From Sphingomonadales bacterium (GTDB lineage: Bacteria > Pseudomonadota > Alphaproteobacteria > Sphingomonadales > Sphingomonadaceae): a DNA stretch of 43,110 nucleotides. How positions within the stretch are numbered: position 1 is the first letter of the stretch; every line of letters begins with the position of its first letter. Of the stretch, positions 18,833 through 28,755 are shown one piece after another. Location: assembly GCA_025351405.1 (NCBI GenBank), contig JANXVZ010000017.1, forward strand, positions 1-43,110, read 5' to 3'. The notes under the pieces are model-generated. The model worked only from the letters and a program-made list of their open reading frames with translations, made no database searches and was not told where the DNA came from. The position numbers were made by a program, and so were the translations under genes.

Positions 18833-18943
18833 ATGCGCGACGGTGTTCGCCGCTGGCTGTGGTTTGTGGGGCTATGGGCGGCCGGCGTCGCTGCCGTGGG
18901 TGCCGTGTCGTTGCTGTTGCGCGCATGGATCGGTGGCCGATAG
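18833..18943 (+). CDS. DUF2474-like single-helix small subunit of the bd oxidase
   Basis: A 36-residue open frame starts with ATG at 18833 and ends in TAG. It encodes a basic, Trp-containing start (MRDGVRRWLWFVGLWAAG), then one membrane helix (VAAVGAVSLLLRAW) and a short tail. Size, charge pattern and position directly after cydB match DUF2474 proteins, the small partners of CIO-type oxidases, analogous to CydX of E. coli. Such subunits probably stabilise the haems or aid assembly. It lies 27 bp after cydB. Too short to be convincing alone, it becomes so by context. Confidence 0.75.
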   Translation: MRDGVRRWLWFVGLWAAGVAAVGAVSLLLRAWIGGR

Positions 18944-19127
18944 CGGCGATTCGGGTCCCATTTTCATCGCGTTAAAATCATGGATGGAGCATTGCTTCTG
19001 GATTACGTGCGTGTAATGTTTGCCGGACGCAAGGGAATCGAGCGCGCTGCCGTTAACCATCGAGTTGCGGCAAAAGGCACGAAATTCCCGGTCTTTTTGA
19101 CCAGCCGTTTGGAAAGGCAATCCGACG
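18944..19127. other. Intergenic stretch after the bd oxidase operon
   Basis: This 184-bp stretch has lower GC than its flanks in part. I see no convincing gene, tRNA or strong terminator in it. Confidence 0.5.
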
Positions 19128-19442
19128 ATGACCGACCTGGCGTTCTGGATGATCTGGACGCCGTTCGTGTTTCTTGTCGTGTTCAATTTCCTGCCTTCGG
19201 CGATTGCTTTCGTCGATCGACATCCAGACCGGCATCGGCTCGCCGCGATCAACCTGTTGTCGCTGTTTTCCGGGGTGCTCTGGGTCGGCCTGATGGCCTG
19301 GGCGGTGGGTGGCCGCCGTGCCGATACGCGTCTTGCCGCCATATTCGGCAGTTCGCGGTGGCGTAGGCCGATGGCATGCGGCTTCGTGGTCCTGCTCGGG
19401 ATCGAGCTTGCCAGCATGGCGCACCACCTTATCGGTGCATGA
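19128..19442 (+). CDS. Small membrane protein of the superinfection-immunity-like type
   Basis: The 104-residue product has three predicted membrane helices. The order FNFLPSAIAF, a polar HPDRHR segment, AAINLLSLFSGVLWVGLMAWAVG resembles the 'superinfection immunity protein' Pfam family, named after phage T4 Imm but very widespread as small chromosomal membrane proteins of unknown role. A third helix (CGFVVLLGIELASMAHHL) lies beyond that domain. The start ATG has GGAAAGG about 10 bp upstream. It stands alone between the oxidase operon and tRNA-Leu; no phage genes are near, so a real immunity function is not supported. Confidence 0.65.
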   Translation: MTDLAFWMIWTPFVFLVVFNFLPSAIAFVDRHPDRHRLAAINLLSLFSGVLWVGLMAWAVGGRRADTRLAAIFGSSRWRRPMACGFVVLLGIELASMAHHLIGA

Positions 19443-19492
19443 TGGGCGGTGCCGCGCCGCGGTCCCAATTGCAGTGTTGGCCGCCGCCAGCC

Positions 19493-19520
19493 TTGCGTGC
19501 GCCCCCAGCGTTGCTATAGA
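19493..19520 (+). promoter_or_regulatory. Probable promoter of tRNA-Leu
   Basis: TTGCGT (19493-19498) and TATAGA (19515-19520) are 16 bp apart. They place a start site near 19527, about 10 bp before the mature tRNA 5' end. Confidence 0.55.
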
Positions 19521-19537
19521 CGCGCGCTTCACACCTA

Positions 19538-19622
19538 GCGGGCGTGGCGGAATTGGTAGACGCGCTGGTTTTAGGTACCAGTGTCGAAAGACGTGGGGGT
19601 TCGAGTCCCTTCGCCCGCACCA
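19538..19622 (+). tRNA. tRNA-Leu (anticodon TAG)
   Basis: The 85-nt gene pairs a 7-bp acceptor stem (GCGGGCG with CGCCCGC), then discriminator A and an encoded CCA. The anticodon loop is TTTAGGT flanked by CTGGT/ACCAG, giving anticodon TAG for CUA/CUG. It has a long variable arm, as in class II tRNAs, and a GGTTCGAGTCC T-arm. Confidence 0.95.
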
Positions 19623-19665
19623 AGGCCGTCATCGGCCGGACACATATTAGACGAGACAGGACGCC

Positions 19666-21261
19666 ATGCAGATTGCCGAGACGTTGAACCAGGGCCTTCG
19701 CCGCGAATATTCGCTGGTGATTCCCGCCGCTGCCCTCGCTGCCCGCATCGATGCGCGACTTGCCGAAGTCAGCAAGGATATCCGGATGCCGGGTTTCCGT
19801 CCCGGCAAGGTTCCGGCCAACCTGGTGCGCAAGATGCACGGCCCGGCCCTGCGCGGCGAGGCGTTGCAGGCAGCCGTCAACGATGGCGTCCAGCAGCTTT
19901 TGACCGAGCATGGTCTCCGCCCCGCGACGCAGCCGCAGGTCGATCTCGATGGCGACCCCGCGGAGGGCGACGATGTCGGCTTCAAGGTCGCGATGGAAAT
20001 CCTGCCGACCGTCACCGAATTGAAGATCGAAGACCTGGCGCTCGAAAAGCTTGTCGTCGCCTCTGATGATGCCGCCATGGATGCCGCACTTGCGCGGCTT
20101 GCGGCGCAGCAGCAGCGCAGCGAGCCGGCACCGGCCAAGCACAAGGCGAAGACCGGCGACACGCTGGTCATCGATTTCGAGGGCCGCGTCGATGGCGAGC
20201 TGTTCGATGGCGGCAAGGGCGAGGGCATGCGCGTCACGCTGGGTTCGGGCACGTTGATCCCCGGATTCGAGGACCAGCTTGTCGGCGCCAAGGCCAATGA
20301 CGAGCGCACCGTCAAGGTGACCTTTCCCGACGACTACAATGTCGCCTATCTGAAAGGCAAGCCGGCCGAATTCGCCATCGTCGTGCAGGGTGTCGAAACG
20401 CCGGTCGAATCCGCCATCGACGATGAATTCGCCAAGAGCCTCGGCATCGACAGCCTCGATGGCCTCAAGGAAATTCTCAAGGACCAGCTCGACGCCGAAC
20501 TCGGTGCGCTGACCCGGACGCATATGAAGCGCAAGCTGCTCGACACCTTGGCTTCACGCCACGATTTCGAAGTTCCCGAATCGATGGTCGATGGCGAATT
20601 CGAGCAGATCTGGGCGCAGCTTGAGCAGGAAGTCGCACAGGAAGCCGATGCAGAGGAGGCGCGTGCCAAGCTGGAAGCCGAACGCGGCGACTATCGCCGT
20701 ATCGCCGAACGCCGCGTCCGCCTCGGGCTGCTGCTCAGCGAAATCGGCCAGCGCAACAACATCACCGTCAGCCCGGCTGAAATGAACCGGCTCATCGGCC
20801 AGGAAGCCGCGCGCTATCCCGGCGAGCAGGCCAAGGTCGTCAAGTTCTTCCAGGAAAACCCGATGGCGGCCGCGCAGCTTCGGGCGCCCTTGTATGAAGA
20901 CAAGGTCGTCGATTTCCTGCTGTCCAAGGCCGACGTTGCCGAGCGTATCGTCAGCCGCGCCGATCTGGAAGCGGCGATCGAGGATGACGACGAGAGCCCG
21001 ACCGGTCACGTGCACGGCCCCGACTGCGGCCATGACCATGGCCACGGCCATGATCACAAACCGACAAAGGCCAAGAAGGGCGTGAAGGCCAAGGCGGATG
21101 CGCCGGCGGACGTTGCCGCCGAAATCGCTGTCGCGGCGCCGGTCAAGAAGGCTGCCAAGCCCAAGGCCGCAACAAAGGCCAAAGCCGCGCCGGCGGAGCC
21201 CGAGGCCGCCGCGGAGCCTGCTGCAAAGCCCAAGCGCGCTGCAAAGAAGCCCGCGGCCTGA
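19666..21261 (+). CDS. tig: Trigger factor with extended His-rich C-terminus
   Basis: Trigger factor is the ribosome-bound chaperone and prolyl isomerase for nascent chains. The 531-residue product has the ribosome-binding N-domain (FRPGKVPANLVRKMHG around 44-60), the FKBP-like domain (GDTLVIDFEGRVDGELFDGG, then LGSGTLIPGFEDQLVGAK, about 164-240) and the C-terminal chaperone arms. Typical proteins end near residue 430-450. Here about 85 further residues follow: a histidine cluster (GHVHGPDCGHDHGHGHDH, about 447-464) and a Lys/Ala/Pro-rich low-complexity tail. The cluster resembles the metal-binding tail of SlyD. It stands 43 bp after tRNA-Leu and precedes clpP and clpX in the order usual for proteobacteria. 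Confidence 0.96.
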   Translation: MQIAETLNQGLRREYSLVIPAAALAARIDARLAEVSKDIRMPGFRPGKVPANLVRKMHGPALRGEALQAAVNDGVQQLLTEHGLRPATQPQVDLDGDPAEGDDVGFKVAMEILPTVTELKIEDLALEKLVVASDDAAMDAALARLAAQQQRSEPAPAKHKAKTGDTLVIDFEGRVDGELFDGGKGEGMRVTLGSGTLIPGFEDQLVGAKANDERTVKVTFPDDYNVAYLKGKPAEFAIVVQGVETPVESAIDDEFAKSLGIDSLDGLKEILKDQLDAELGALTRTHMKRKLLDTLASRHDFEVPESMVDGEFEQIWAQLEQEVAQEADAEEARAKLEAERGDYRRIAERRVRLGLLLSEIGQRNNITVSPAEMNRLIGQEAARYPGEQAKVVKFFQENPMAAAQLRAPLYEDKVVDFLLSKADVAERIVSRADLEAAIEDDDESPTGHVHGPDCGHDHGHGHDHKPTKAKKGVKAKADAPADVAAEIAVAAPVKKAAKPKAATKAKAAPAEPEAAAEPAAKPKRAAKKPAA

Positions 21262-21393
21262 CGCAATGGCGTCCTTCCATCATGGGGAGGGCGCCATAAC
21301 CGCGCAGGTGCAGCACCCCGGCAGGGTGCCCGCCGATACCCCCTTGAACTCCGTCGTCAAACGTCCGACGTTGTACCCATACGGAGGACAAAA

Positions 21394-22026
21394 ATGCTCG
21401 ATATTCACGCCGGCCTCATCCCCATGGTCATTGAAACCTCGAACCGGGGGGAGCGGTCGTTCGACATCTACTCGCGCTTGCTGCGTGAACGCATCGTGTT
21501 CGTCACCGGCCAGGTCGAGGACCATATGGCCTCGGTCATCGTCGCCCAGCTTTTGTTCCTTGAATCGGAAAATCCGAAAAAGGACATCTACATGTATATC
21601 AACTCGCCGGGCGGGGTGATCACCTCGGGAATGGCGATTTACGATACCATGCAGTATATTCGCCCCAAAGTTGCAACTGTCTGCATTGGCCAGGCCGCGT
21701 CGATGGGCAGCTTCCTGCTCGCCGCTGGTGAACCTGGTATGCGCGTCGCGTTGAAGAACGCCCGCATCATGGTCCACCAGCCTTCGGGCGGCGCACAGGG
21801 CCAGGCCACCGATATCGAAATCCAGGCACGCGAGATCATTCGCGTCCGCCATGCCCTCAACGAGCTTTACGTCAAGCATACTGGGCAGGACCTCGATACC
21901 ATCGAGCGGGCGATGGAGCGCGACAAGTTCCTCAGCGCCGAGGAGGCAAAGGCGTTCGGTCTCATCGATTCGATCGAGGAAAAGCGCCCCTTGCCGACCG
22001 AAGGCGAAGCGCTGAAGGCCGCCTGA
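21394..22026 (+). CDS. clpP: ATP-dependent Clp protease proteolytic subunit
   Basis: ClpP forms the 14-mer serine protease chamber that degrades proteins fed in by ClpX or ClpA. The 210-residue product has the catalytic triad in its usual motifs: Ser103 in QAASMGS, His128 in MVHQPSGG and Asp177 in ERDKF. The oligomer handle region is [14 protein letters not shown]. The start ATG follows a strong GGAGGA site (about 21381-21387). It lies between tig and clpX, and its partner unfoldase is the next gene. Confidence 0.98.
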   Translation: MLDIHAGLIPMVIETSNRGERSFDIYSRLLRERIVFVTGQVEDHMASVIVAQLLFLESENPKKDIYMYINSPGGVITSGMAIYDTMQYIRPKVATVCIGQAASMGSFLLAAGEPGMRVALKNARIMVHQPSGGAQGQATDIEIQAREIIRVRHALNELYVKHTGQDLDTIERAMERDKFLSAEEAKAFGLIDSIEEKRPLPTEGEALKAA

Positions 22027-22046
22027 TCCGCTGCGCCGGTCTTGAA

Positions 22047-22073
22047 GATGCGGCGGGTGGCCGCATCTATAAT
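22047..22073 (+). promoter_or_regulatory. Hairpin followed by TATAAT in the clpP-clpX spacer
   Basis: GATGCGGC and its complement GCCGCATC (22047-22054 and 22060-22067) form an 8-bp stem with a 5-base loop. They are followed at once by a perfect TATAAT (22068-22073), with a possible TTGAAG 20 bp upstream. This could be an RNA-processing or attenuation hairpin, a separate clpX promoter, or both. Confidence 0.35.
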
Positions 22074-22177
22074 TGCAGTAATGTGACGCCATTGTGCGTC
22101 TCCGGACTTGCCGCGCCCGTAGCAAGCCCGTTACACTCGTCCAAAGCAGCCTCGCAATGGCGCGAGAAAGGAAAGCC

Positions 22178-23428
22178 ATGACCAAGTTGAGTGGCGGAGA
22201 CTCCAAGAGCACGCTCTACTGCAGCTTCTGCGGCAAGAGCCAGCACGAGGTGCGCAAGCTCATTGCGGGTCCGACGGTGTTCATCTGCGATGAATGCGTC
22301 GAGCTGTGCAACGACATCATCCGCGAGGAAACCAAGACGGCGCTGGTGAAGAAGTCCGGCGACGTCCCGACCCCGCGTGAAATCTGCAAGGTGCTCGATG
22401 ACTATGTCATCGGCCAGACCCACGCCAAGCGTGTGCTCTCGGTCGCCGTGCACAATCATTACAAGCGCTTGAACCATGGCGGCAAGGGTGCCGAGGTCGA
22501 GCTTGCAAAGTCCAACATCCTGCTTGTCGGCCCCACCGGCTGCGGCAAGACGCTGCTCGCGCAGACTCTGGCGCGCATCCTCGACGTGCCGTTCACCATG
22601 GCCGATGCGACGACTCTGACCGAAGCGGGTTACGTCGGCGAAGACGTCGAGAACATCATCCTCAAGCTTTTGCAGGCCAGCGACTACAACGTCGAGCGTG
22701 CCCAGCGCGGCATCGTCTATATCGACGAAATCGACAAGATCAGCCGCAAGGCGGACAATCCTTCGATCACGCGCGATGTGTCGGGTGAAGGCGTCCAGCA
22801 GGCGCTGCTCAAGATCATGGAGGGCACCACCGCGTCGGTGCCGCCGCAGGGTGGTCGCAAGCATCCCCAGCAGGAGTTCCTGCAGGTCGATACGACGAAC
22901 ATCCTGTTCATCTGCGGTGGCGCCTTCAATGGCCTCGACCGGATCATCGGTGACCGGCTGCAGGGCAAGTCGATCGGTTTCGGCGCCCATGTCGCCGGGC
23001 CGGACGAACGCCGCGTCGGGCAATTGCTGATGAAGTGCGAGCCCGAGGATTTGCTGCGATTTGGCTTGATCCCGGAATTCATCGGCCGTCTGCCGGTCAT
23101 CGCGACCCTCGAAGACCTTGATGAAGCGGCGCTGATCAAGATCCTGACCGAGCCGAAGAACGCGCTGTCGAAGCAATATGCGCGCCTGTTCGAGATGGAG
23201 GGCATGAAGCTCAGCTTCCTGCCAGACGCGTTGGCCGCGATCGCCAAGCGCGCCATCGAGCGAAAGACCGGCGCCCGCGGTCTGCGTTCGATCATGGAAT
23301 CGATTTTGCTCGATACCATGTTCGAATTGCCCGGCCTCGAGGGCATCGAGGAAATCCAGGTCGACAAGGACGTGGTCAACAGCGCCAAGGAACCGGTGCG
23401 GTTGCTGGCCGCGGACAAGGCAGCTTAA
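22178..23428 (+). CDS. clpX: ATP-dependent Clp protease ATP-binding subunit
   Basis: ClpX is the AAA+ hexamer that unfolds substrates and passes them to ClpP. The 416-residue product has the N-terminal C4 zinc domain with Cys 15, 18, 37 and 40. Walker A is GPTGCGKT (118-125), Walker B is [10 protein letters not shown], and the pore/processing region includes [15 protein letters not shown]. The IGF loop that docks on ClpP is present as KSIGFGAHV. The ATG at 22178 is preceded by GAAAGGAAA; earlier in-frame starts are not part of the conserved protein. It lies 151 bp after clpP. Confidence 0.98.
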   Translation: MTKLSGGDSKSTLYCSFCGKSQHEVRKLIAGPTVFICDECVELCNDIIREETKTALVKKSGDVPTPREICKVLDDYVIGQTHAKRVLSVAVHNHYKRLNHGGKGAEVELAKSNILLVGPTGCGKTLLAQTLARILDVPFTMADATTLTEAGYVGEDVENIILKLLQASDYNVERAQRGIVYIDEIDKISRKADNPSITRDVSGEGVQQALLKIMEGTTASVPPQGGRKHPQQEFLQVDTTNILFICGGAFNGLDRIIGDRLQGKSIGFGAHVAGPDERRVGQLLMKCEPEDLLRFGLIPEFIGRLPVIATLEDLDEAALIKILTEPKNALSKQYARLFEMEGMKLSFLPDALAAIAKRAIERKTGARGLRSIMESILLDTMFELPGLEGIEEIQVDKDVVNSAKEPVRLLAADKAA

Positions 23429-23442
23429 AGCAGTCGCTGCTC

Positions 23443-23462
23443 CTCTCCCCGCGTGGGGAGGG
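23443..23462 (+). terminator. Possible hairpin terminator after clpX
   Basis: CTCTCCCC/GGGGAGGG can form an 8-bp stem (one G-T pair) with loop GCGT, 15 bp after the clpX stop. No T-run follows, so it may instead be a small dispersed intergenic palindrome. Confidence 0.35.
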
Positions 23463-23575
23463 AAGCGGCCCGCTGTGCGCCGGTGGCTTGAACGGCGCCA
23501 ATACGACGCCATCTCCCGCAGTCTTGCACCGTGCCCAAGGCCTGCTAGACACCGTTCCATGTCGCAGAACGAAAT

Positions 23576-25210
23576 TTGGCGCTGAACCCCCGATCCTTCC
23601 AGATCGCGGCGCTGGCTTTTTTTGCCTTGGCGCTATCGCTGCTTGTCGTGTTGTCGATGAAGGCAACGGGTGGCCGGCTGATCTATTCGCTCGACGACCC
23701 CTATATCCATCTCGCGGTCGCGGAAAACATATTGCGCGGTGGCTATGGAATCAATGCCGCGGAGTTTTCGTCGCCGTCGTCGTCGGTGCTCTATCCGTTC
23801 CTGCTGGCGCTATCGATACTATTTGGCTTTGGTGACTGGGGACCATTGCTGATAGGCGCCATCGCCGGCGGTATATCGGTGTGGCTGGTCGCGGGCTTTT
23901 TCTGGACGCATGCCGTGGGCCCCGGAAACAGTCCCGGGGCGTGGCCGTTGCTGGCGCTGGCGCCGCTGATTGCCTTTGCACTCAATGCCATCGCCTTGCC
24001 GATGACGGGAATGGAGCACCCGCTTCACATCCTCGCAAGCGTCGCCATCATGATAGGCCTGGAGGCAATGGCGCGTGAAGGCCGTGTTCCCATTTGGCTC
24101 TCCATCGCGATTGTGCTGTGCCCGCTTTTGCGGTTCGAAGGCATGGCGCTGTCCTTGACGGCGCTAACGCTGATGATGTGGTGCGGTCACCGTCGCATGG
24201 CGTTCGGGACCGGGCTTGTCCTCGGCGGCTGCCTTCTGGCCTATGGCCTGTTCATGCACAGCCTTGGTCTGCCACTGTTGCCGAGTTCGGTGCTCGTCAA
24301 GTCAAAGATTTCGGCGGCGGCTATTGATGGCGGCAACGGGTCTATACTCGATATGGCCATCGCCAATGTGTCGGACGCGACCAAACATTATTGGGGACGG
24401 TTTTTCGCGACCGTAGCACTTTGCCTTCTGGGCGCTTTGGGCTGGCATATCCGAAAAGGCACTCTTGAGAAAAGCAAAATAGTAATTTTTGTCGCGACGG
24501 AGGCGACGTTGATAGCGCATCTGTGCTTTGGCGCTTATGGCTGGTTTAATCGCTACGAAGTTTATGCTGTTGCAGTCTTGCTGCTCGGCACAGTCTATAT
24601 CTTCGCCTCTGCGCCTTTGAACACCCGTTCAAAGCTATTCCGGTTTACGCTTATTTGCACAGCTTTACTTGTTGCCGTTCCGCAATACGTTCGCGGTACG
24701 TTCGATACCATCGCTACATCACGTGATATCTACCGACAGCAGTTTCAAATGCATCGTTTTGCCACGCGATATTTTCCGTTTGACGTCGCGGTGAACGATC
24801 TCGGCTGGGTTTCTTACGACAACAATGCCTATGTGCTGGACTTGTGGGGCCTGGGATCGGAGCAGGCCCGCAAGTCCATGACGGTAAATGGACGGCAAAC
24901 CATCGAAAGTACCGAGGCGCTTTCCGTTGGGCACCATGTCGCATTTGCTATGGTTTATGATGACTGGATGCATGGTGCAATTCCGATACACTGGTGTCGA
25001 ATAGGCGAAATGAACAGCCATACTTCGATATTGATGCCTGGCATTGTGACGTTTTACCTGATCGACCTGCGCCGCGAGGCCGAGATGCGCCGCGCGCTCG
25101 CTGCATTTCGGTCGACGCTGCCCGAAGGCGTTACGCTGGCCATCCTGCCGTGCCCGGCTGTACCGCTTGCGAAAAATGCGGGCTTTTCGTCGGCACCGGG
25201 GTTACGATAG
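23576..25210 (+). CDS. Multi-span membrane protein, GT-C glycosyltransferase-like
   Basis: The product has 544 residues with about nine to ten hydrophobic helices in the first 370 residues and a soluble C-terminal part. After the first helix comes SLDDPYIHLAVAENILRGG followed by SSPSSSVLYPFLLAL. This layout (acidic DD in the first outer loop, then a Ser/Pro loop) is seen in GT-C enzymes that use polyprenyl-phosphate sugars, such as ArnT- or arabinofuranosyltransferase-like proteins. A role in modifying surface glycans is therefore possible but unproven. The start is a TTG without a strong ribosome site; other starts further in are conceivable. Part of the gene (about 24300-25050) is noticeably richer in A/T than its neighbours, a hint of transfer or relaxed selection. 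Confidence 0.7.
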   Translation: MALNPRSFQIAALAFFALALSLLVVLSMKATGGRLIYSLDDPYIHLAVAENILRGGYGINAAEFSSPSSSVLYPFLLALSILFGFGDWGPLLIGAIAGGISVWLVAGFFWTHAVGPGNSPGAWPLLALAPLIAFALNAIALPMTGMEHPLHILASVAIMIGLEAMAREGRVPIWLSIAIVLCPLLRFEGMALSLTALTLMMWCGHRRMAFGTGLVLGGCLLAYGLFMHSLGLPLLPSSVLVKSKISAAAIDGGNGSILDMAIANVSDATKHYWGRFFATVALCLLGALGWHIRKGTLEKSKIVIFVATEATLIAHLCFGAYGWFNRYEVYAVAVLLLGTVYIFASAPLNTRSKLFRFTLICTALLVAVPQYVRGTFDTIATSRDIYRQQFQMHRFATRYFPFDVAVNDLGWVSYDNNAYVLDLWGLGSEQARKSMTVNGRQTIESTEALSVGHHVAFAMVYDDWMHGAIPIHWCRIGEMNSHTSILMPGIVTFYLIDLRREAEMRRALAAFRSTLPEGVTLAILPCPAVPLAKNAGFSSAPGLR

Positions 25211-25243
25211 CGGGCGGACACGGTGTCCATCGGAGAGAGTGAC

Positions 25244-25339
25244 ATGGCCAAGGGTCAGGCAAAATCGAACAAGGAAACCCGCAAGCCCAAAGCGGAAAAG
25301 CCCAAGAAGACCAACGCATCGAACCCTTCGACAAAGTAG
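25244..25339 (+). CDS. Small basic conserved protein (31 residues)
   Basis: ATG at 25244, with CGGAGAGAG 8-12 bp upstream, opens a 31-codon frame. It encodes MAKGQAKSNKETRKPKAEKP, then KKTNASNPSTK. The MAKGQ...SNKE..KPK pattern is one I recognise from short hypothetical proteins in many alpha- and betaproteobacteria. It is highly positively charged and probably disordered, so nucleic-acid contact is plausible but not shown. It lies 33 bp after the membrane-protein gene. Confidence 0.65.
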   Translation: MAKGQAKSNKETRKPKAEKPKKTNASNPSTK

Positions 25340-25611
25340 CCTTGCAGGGCTGAGAGCAGGCGCCGCCGCTGGAGCCGGTCGCGACATTGGCGCGCGGGGG
25401 CAGGTGCCACACCCTGAAGGCAGCCGTCCTCGCCGGCCGTCCTCGCTGGCACCGCGCCGATGCGTCCGGGCGCTGCTGCTGACAGACCGGGCAGGGCTTC
25501 CGCTGAAAGTCGCCCGCGGCGATGCGGCTGCCTCTCGGCTTACCTTCCAGGCGCGATGCAGATGCCCGCATTCCATCGGTTACAGGTCTGCGCCGATAAA
25601 GCGTAGATTGC
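25340..25611. other. Gene-free stretch, 272 bp
   Basis: This lies between two convergent genes. Both strands have open frames here, but their translations are Arg/Ala/Pro-rich and look like GC-driven artefacts. I see no tRNA or clear terminator. Confidence 0.5.
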
Positions 25612-26088
25612 CTAGTCCTTCAACTGGCCGCGGATCTCGCCGGGAGGATATTTCGCTGTATGGAGGTTGATATAGCCCTCGCCCGCGGCAAGCCCGTCGA
25701 CCAGCGCCTTTTGCGCGCCTGCGGCTGTCCCGCCATGCTCCTTGAGGAAGTCGGCGCCATAGCTTCCGGCCTTGGAGAGATCCACTTTCATCTCCAGTGA
25801 GCCGCTCGCGGCGGCCTTGGGCATCAGCATGATGGCCGGTGGGCCGTCGCTGCCGGGCTCGGCGCAGCAGTGGATATGACCGGCAACGGCAGGTCCGGTC
25901 AGATCCTTCCATGACACGGACACGGACAGTTCATTGCCATTGATCGAGACACTGCCCGGTCCGGTGCCCTTGCTGTCGGTCGGGGTGCTTTCCTTTGGCC
26001 CGGTCATGGCAGCGGTATATTTGACGGTGGCTGCCGACGCCGGCACCGCAAGAACGGTGGCGATGGCAAGGATGAAAATCGTTTTCAT
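25612..26088 (-). CDS. CHRD domain exported protein
   Basis: The 158-residue product has a signal peptide (MKTIFILAIATVLAVPASA) followed by one CHRD domain. Motifs are YTAAMTGPKESTPT, GPAVAGHIHCCAEPGSDGPP and YINLHTAKYPPGEIRGQL. CHRD domains are named after chordin and occur in many bacterial secreted proteins; their ligand is unknown, although the GHIH and NLHT His residues suggest a metal or polar site. The gene stands alone, downstream of thiC on the same strand, with a TATAAC box about 30 bp before its start. Confidence 0.85.
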   Translation of the reverse strand: MKTIFILAIATVLAVPASAATVKYTAAMTGPKESTPTDSKGTGPGSVSINGNELSVSVSWKDLTGPAVAGHIHCCAEPGSDGPPAIMLMPKAAASGSLEMKVDLSKAGSYGADFLKEHGGTAAGAQKALVDGLAAGEGYINLHTAKYPPGEIRGQLKD

Positions 26089-26143
26089 AGCGAGACTCCC
26101 TATGGTTCACGCCGGGCCGTTATACTCCATTTCCTGCCGTCTT

Positions 26144-26172
26144 GGCAGCACGCCGTTCCGCCGGGTGCTGCC
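26144..26172 (-). terminator. Hairpin after thiC
   Basis: GGCAGCAC and GTGCTGCC form a perfect 8-bp stem with a 13-base loop, 15 bp after the thiC stop. A U-run is missing, so termination is only likely, not certain. Confidence 0.4.
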
Positions 26173-26186
26173 ACTCTCCGCAATGC

Positions 26187-28057
<1,871 letters not shown>

Positions 28058-28089
28058 TCACTCCAATAGGGGAGGGCGCGGGCGCGGTG

Positions 28090-28188
28090 CCGCTCCCTCC
28101 CTACGCCGGGGTTAACCGGATCAGGTTCAGCGGGTCGCAGCATCAGCTGCCTCTCAGCCGGTCATTCCGGCCCCCCGGGGACTGGCAG
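28090..28188 (-). promoter_or_regulatory. TPP riboswitch (THI element) upstream of thiC
   Basis: On the minus strand the conserved core reads CTGAGAGG (28149-28156), then GACCC, then CTGAACCTGATCCGGTTAA (about 28113-28131) and CGGCGTAGGGA (about 28097-28107). These are the invariant parts of the thiamine-pyrophosphate aptamer. The outer stem can pair TGCTGCC-type bases with GGGAGCGGCA. Its 3' end is about 40 bp before the thiC start, close enough to block ribosome access, so TPP should lower thiC expression. The family mechanism is known; its action here is inferred. Confidence 0.93.
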
Positions 28189-28238
28189 CACTTTAGGCCG
28201 ATGGGCGCCGGGGTCAATGTTGCGCAATGACCCGTGCG

Positions 28239-28712
28239 TCAGCCTGCCTCCACGGCAACCCGCGACAGGCCTTCCAGCCACAATTGATGCTGTGTGTGCA
28301 TCCGGCCCGGCATGACCAGCGCACCCAGGCGGGCAAGGATGCCATATTGCGTTTCCTCCGTCAGCACCTCGCAACCTGTGGCGGTGGGGGCGATCGCCCA
28401 GGCGTGATAGGCTTCGACCCCCCGCCCATGCGCCAGCCAGGCAATGCGTTCCCCGGGAACGAACTCGACGACTTCGGTATCGAGATCGACCCCGAAAGTG
28501 CGCCATCGAAAGCGGCTGTTGCCGGCAAGCTCGTTCGCACCGCCTTCGATGGTGATGTTGCTGGCGTTGCTGTAGAATTTCGGCCAGTCGGGGGCGCGCA
28601 CCAATGCTGTCCAGACCGCTGCGGCCGGCGCCGCGATGGCCAGGCTGTTGCGGACATGGACTGGGGCGACACCAGGGTCGAAGCGCGGCGGCCAGTGGAT
28701 CGTAGGCATCAT
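28239..28712 (-). CDS. SRPBCC (START-like) family protein
   Basis: The 157-residue product has the helix-grip fold pattern of polyketide-cyclase/Bet v 1-like proteins. It starts with VRNSLAIAAPAAAVWTALVRAPDWPKFYSNASNI (strand then capping helix), has strands ending in DTEVVEFVPGERIAWLAHG, and closes with a long C-terminal helix (HTQHQLWLEGLSRVA). Members bind hydrophobic ligands or lipids; the ligand is unknown. Two adjacent ATGs (28712, 28709) are both possible starts. Downstream of the hydroxylase gene on the same strand with about 40 bp between, it may share its transcript. Confidence 0.8.
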   Translation of the reverse strand: MMPTIHWPPRFDPGVAPVHVRNSLAIAAPAAAVWTALVRAPDWPKFYSNASNITIEGGANELAGNSRFRWRTFGVDLDTEVVEFVPGERIAWLAHGRGVEAYHAWAIAPTATGCEVLTEETQYGILARLGALVMPGRMHTQHQLWLEGLSRVAVEAG

Positions 28713-28755
28713 GGAACGCGAGACTATACGCGTGCCGCGCCGGGTCAACTACGGG

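Noticed and set aside
19538-19622. Integration site (att) at tRNA-Leu
   Set aside because: No integrase gene and no repeat of the tRNA 3' end is apparent nearby.
25131-25576. Possible minus-strand gene in the gap after the small basic protein
   Set aside because: The translation is Arg/Ala/Pro-rich with no signal or motif and overlaps two better-supported genes.
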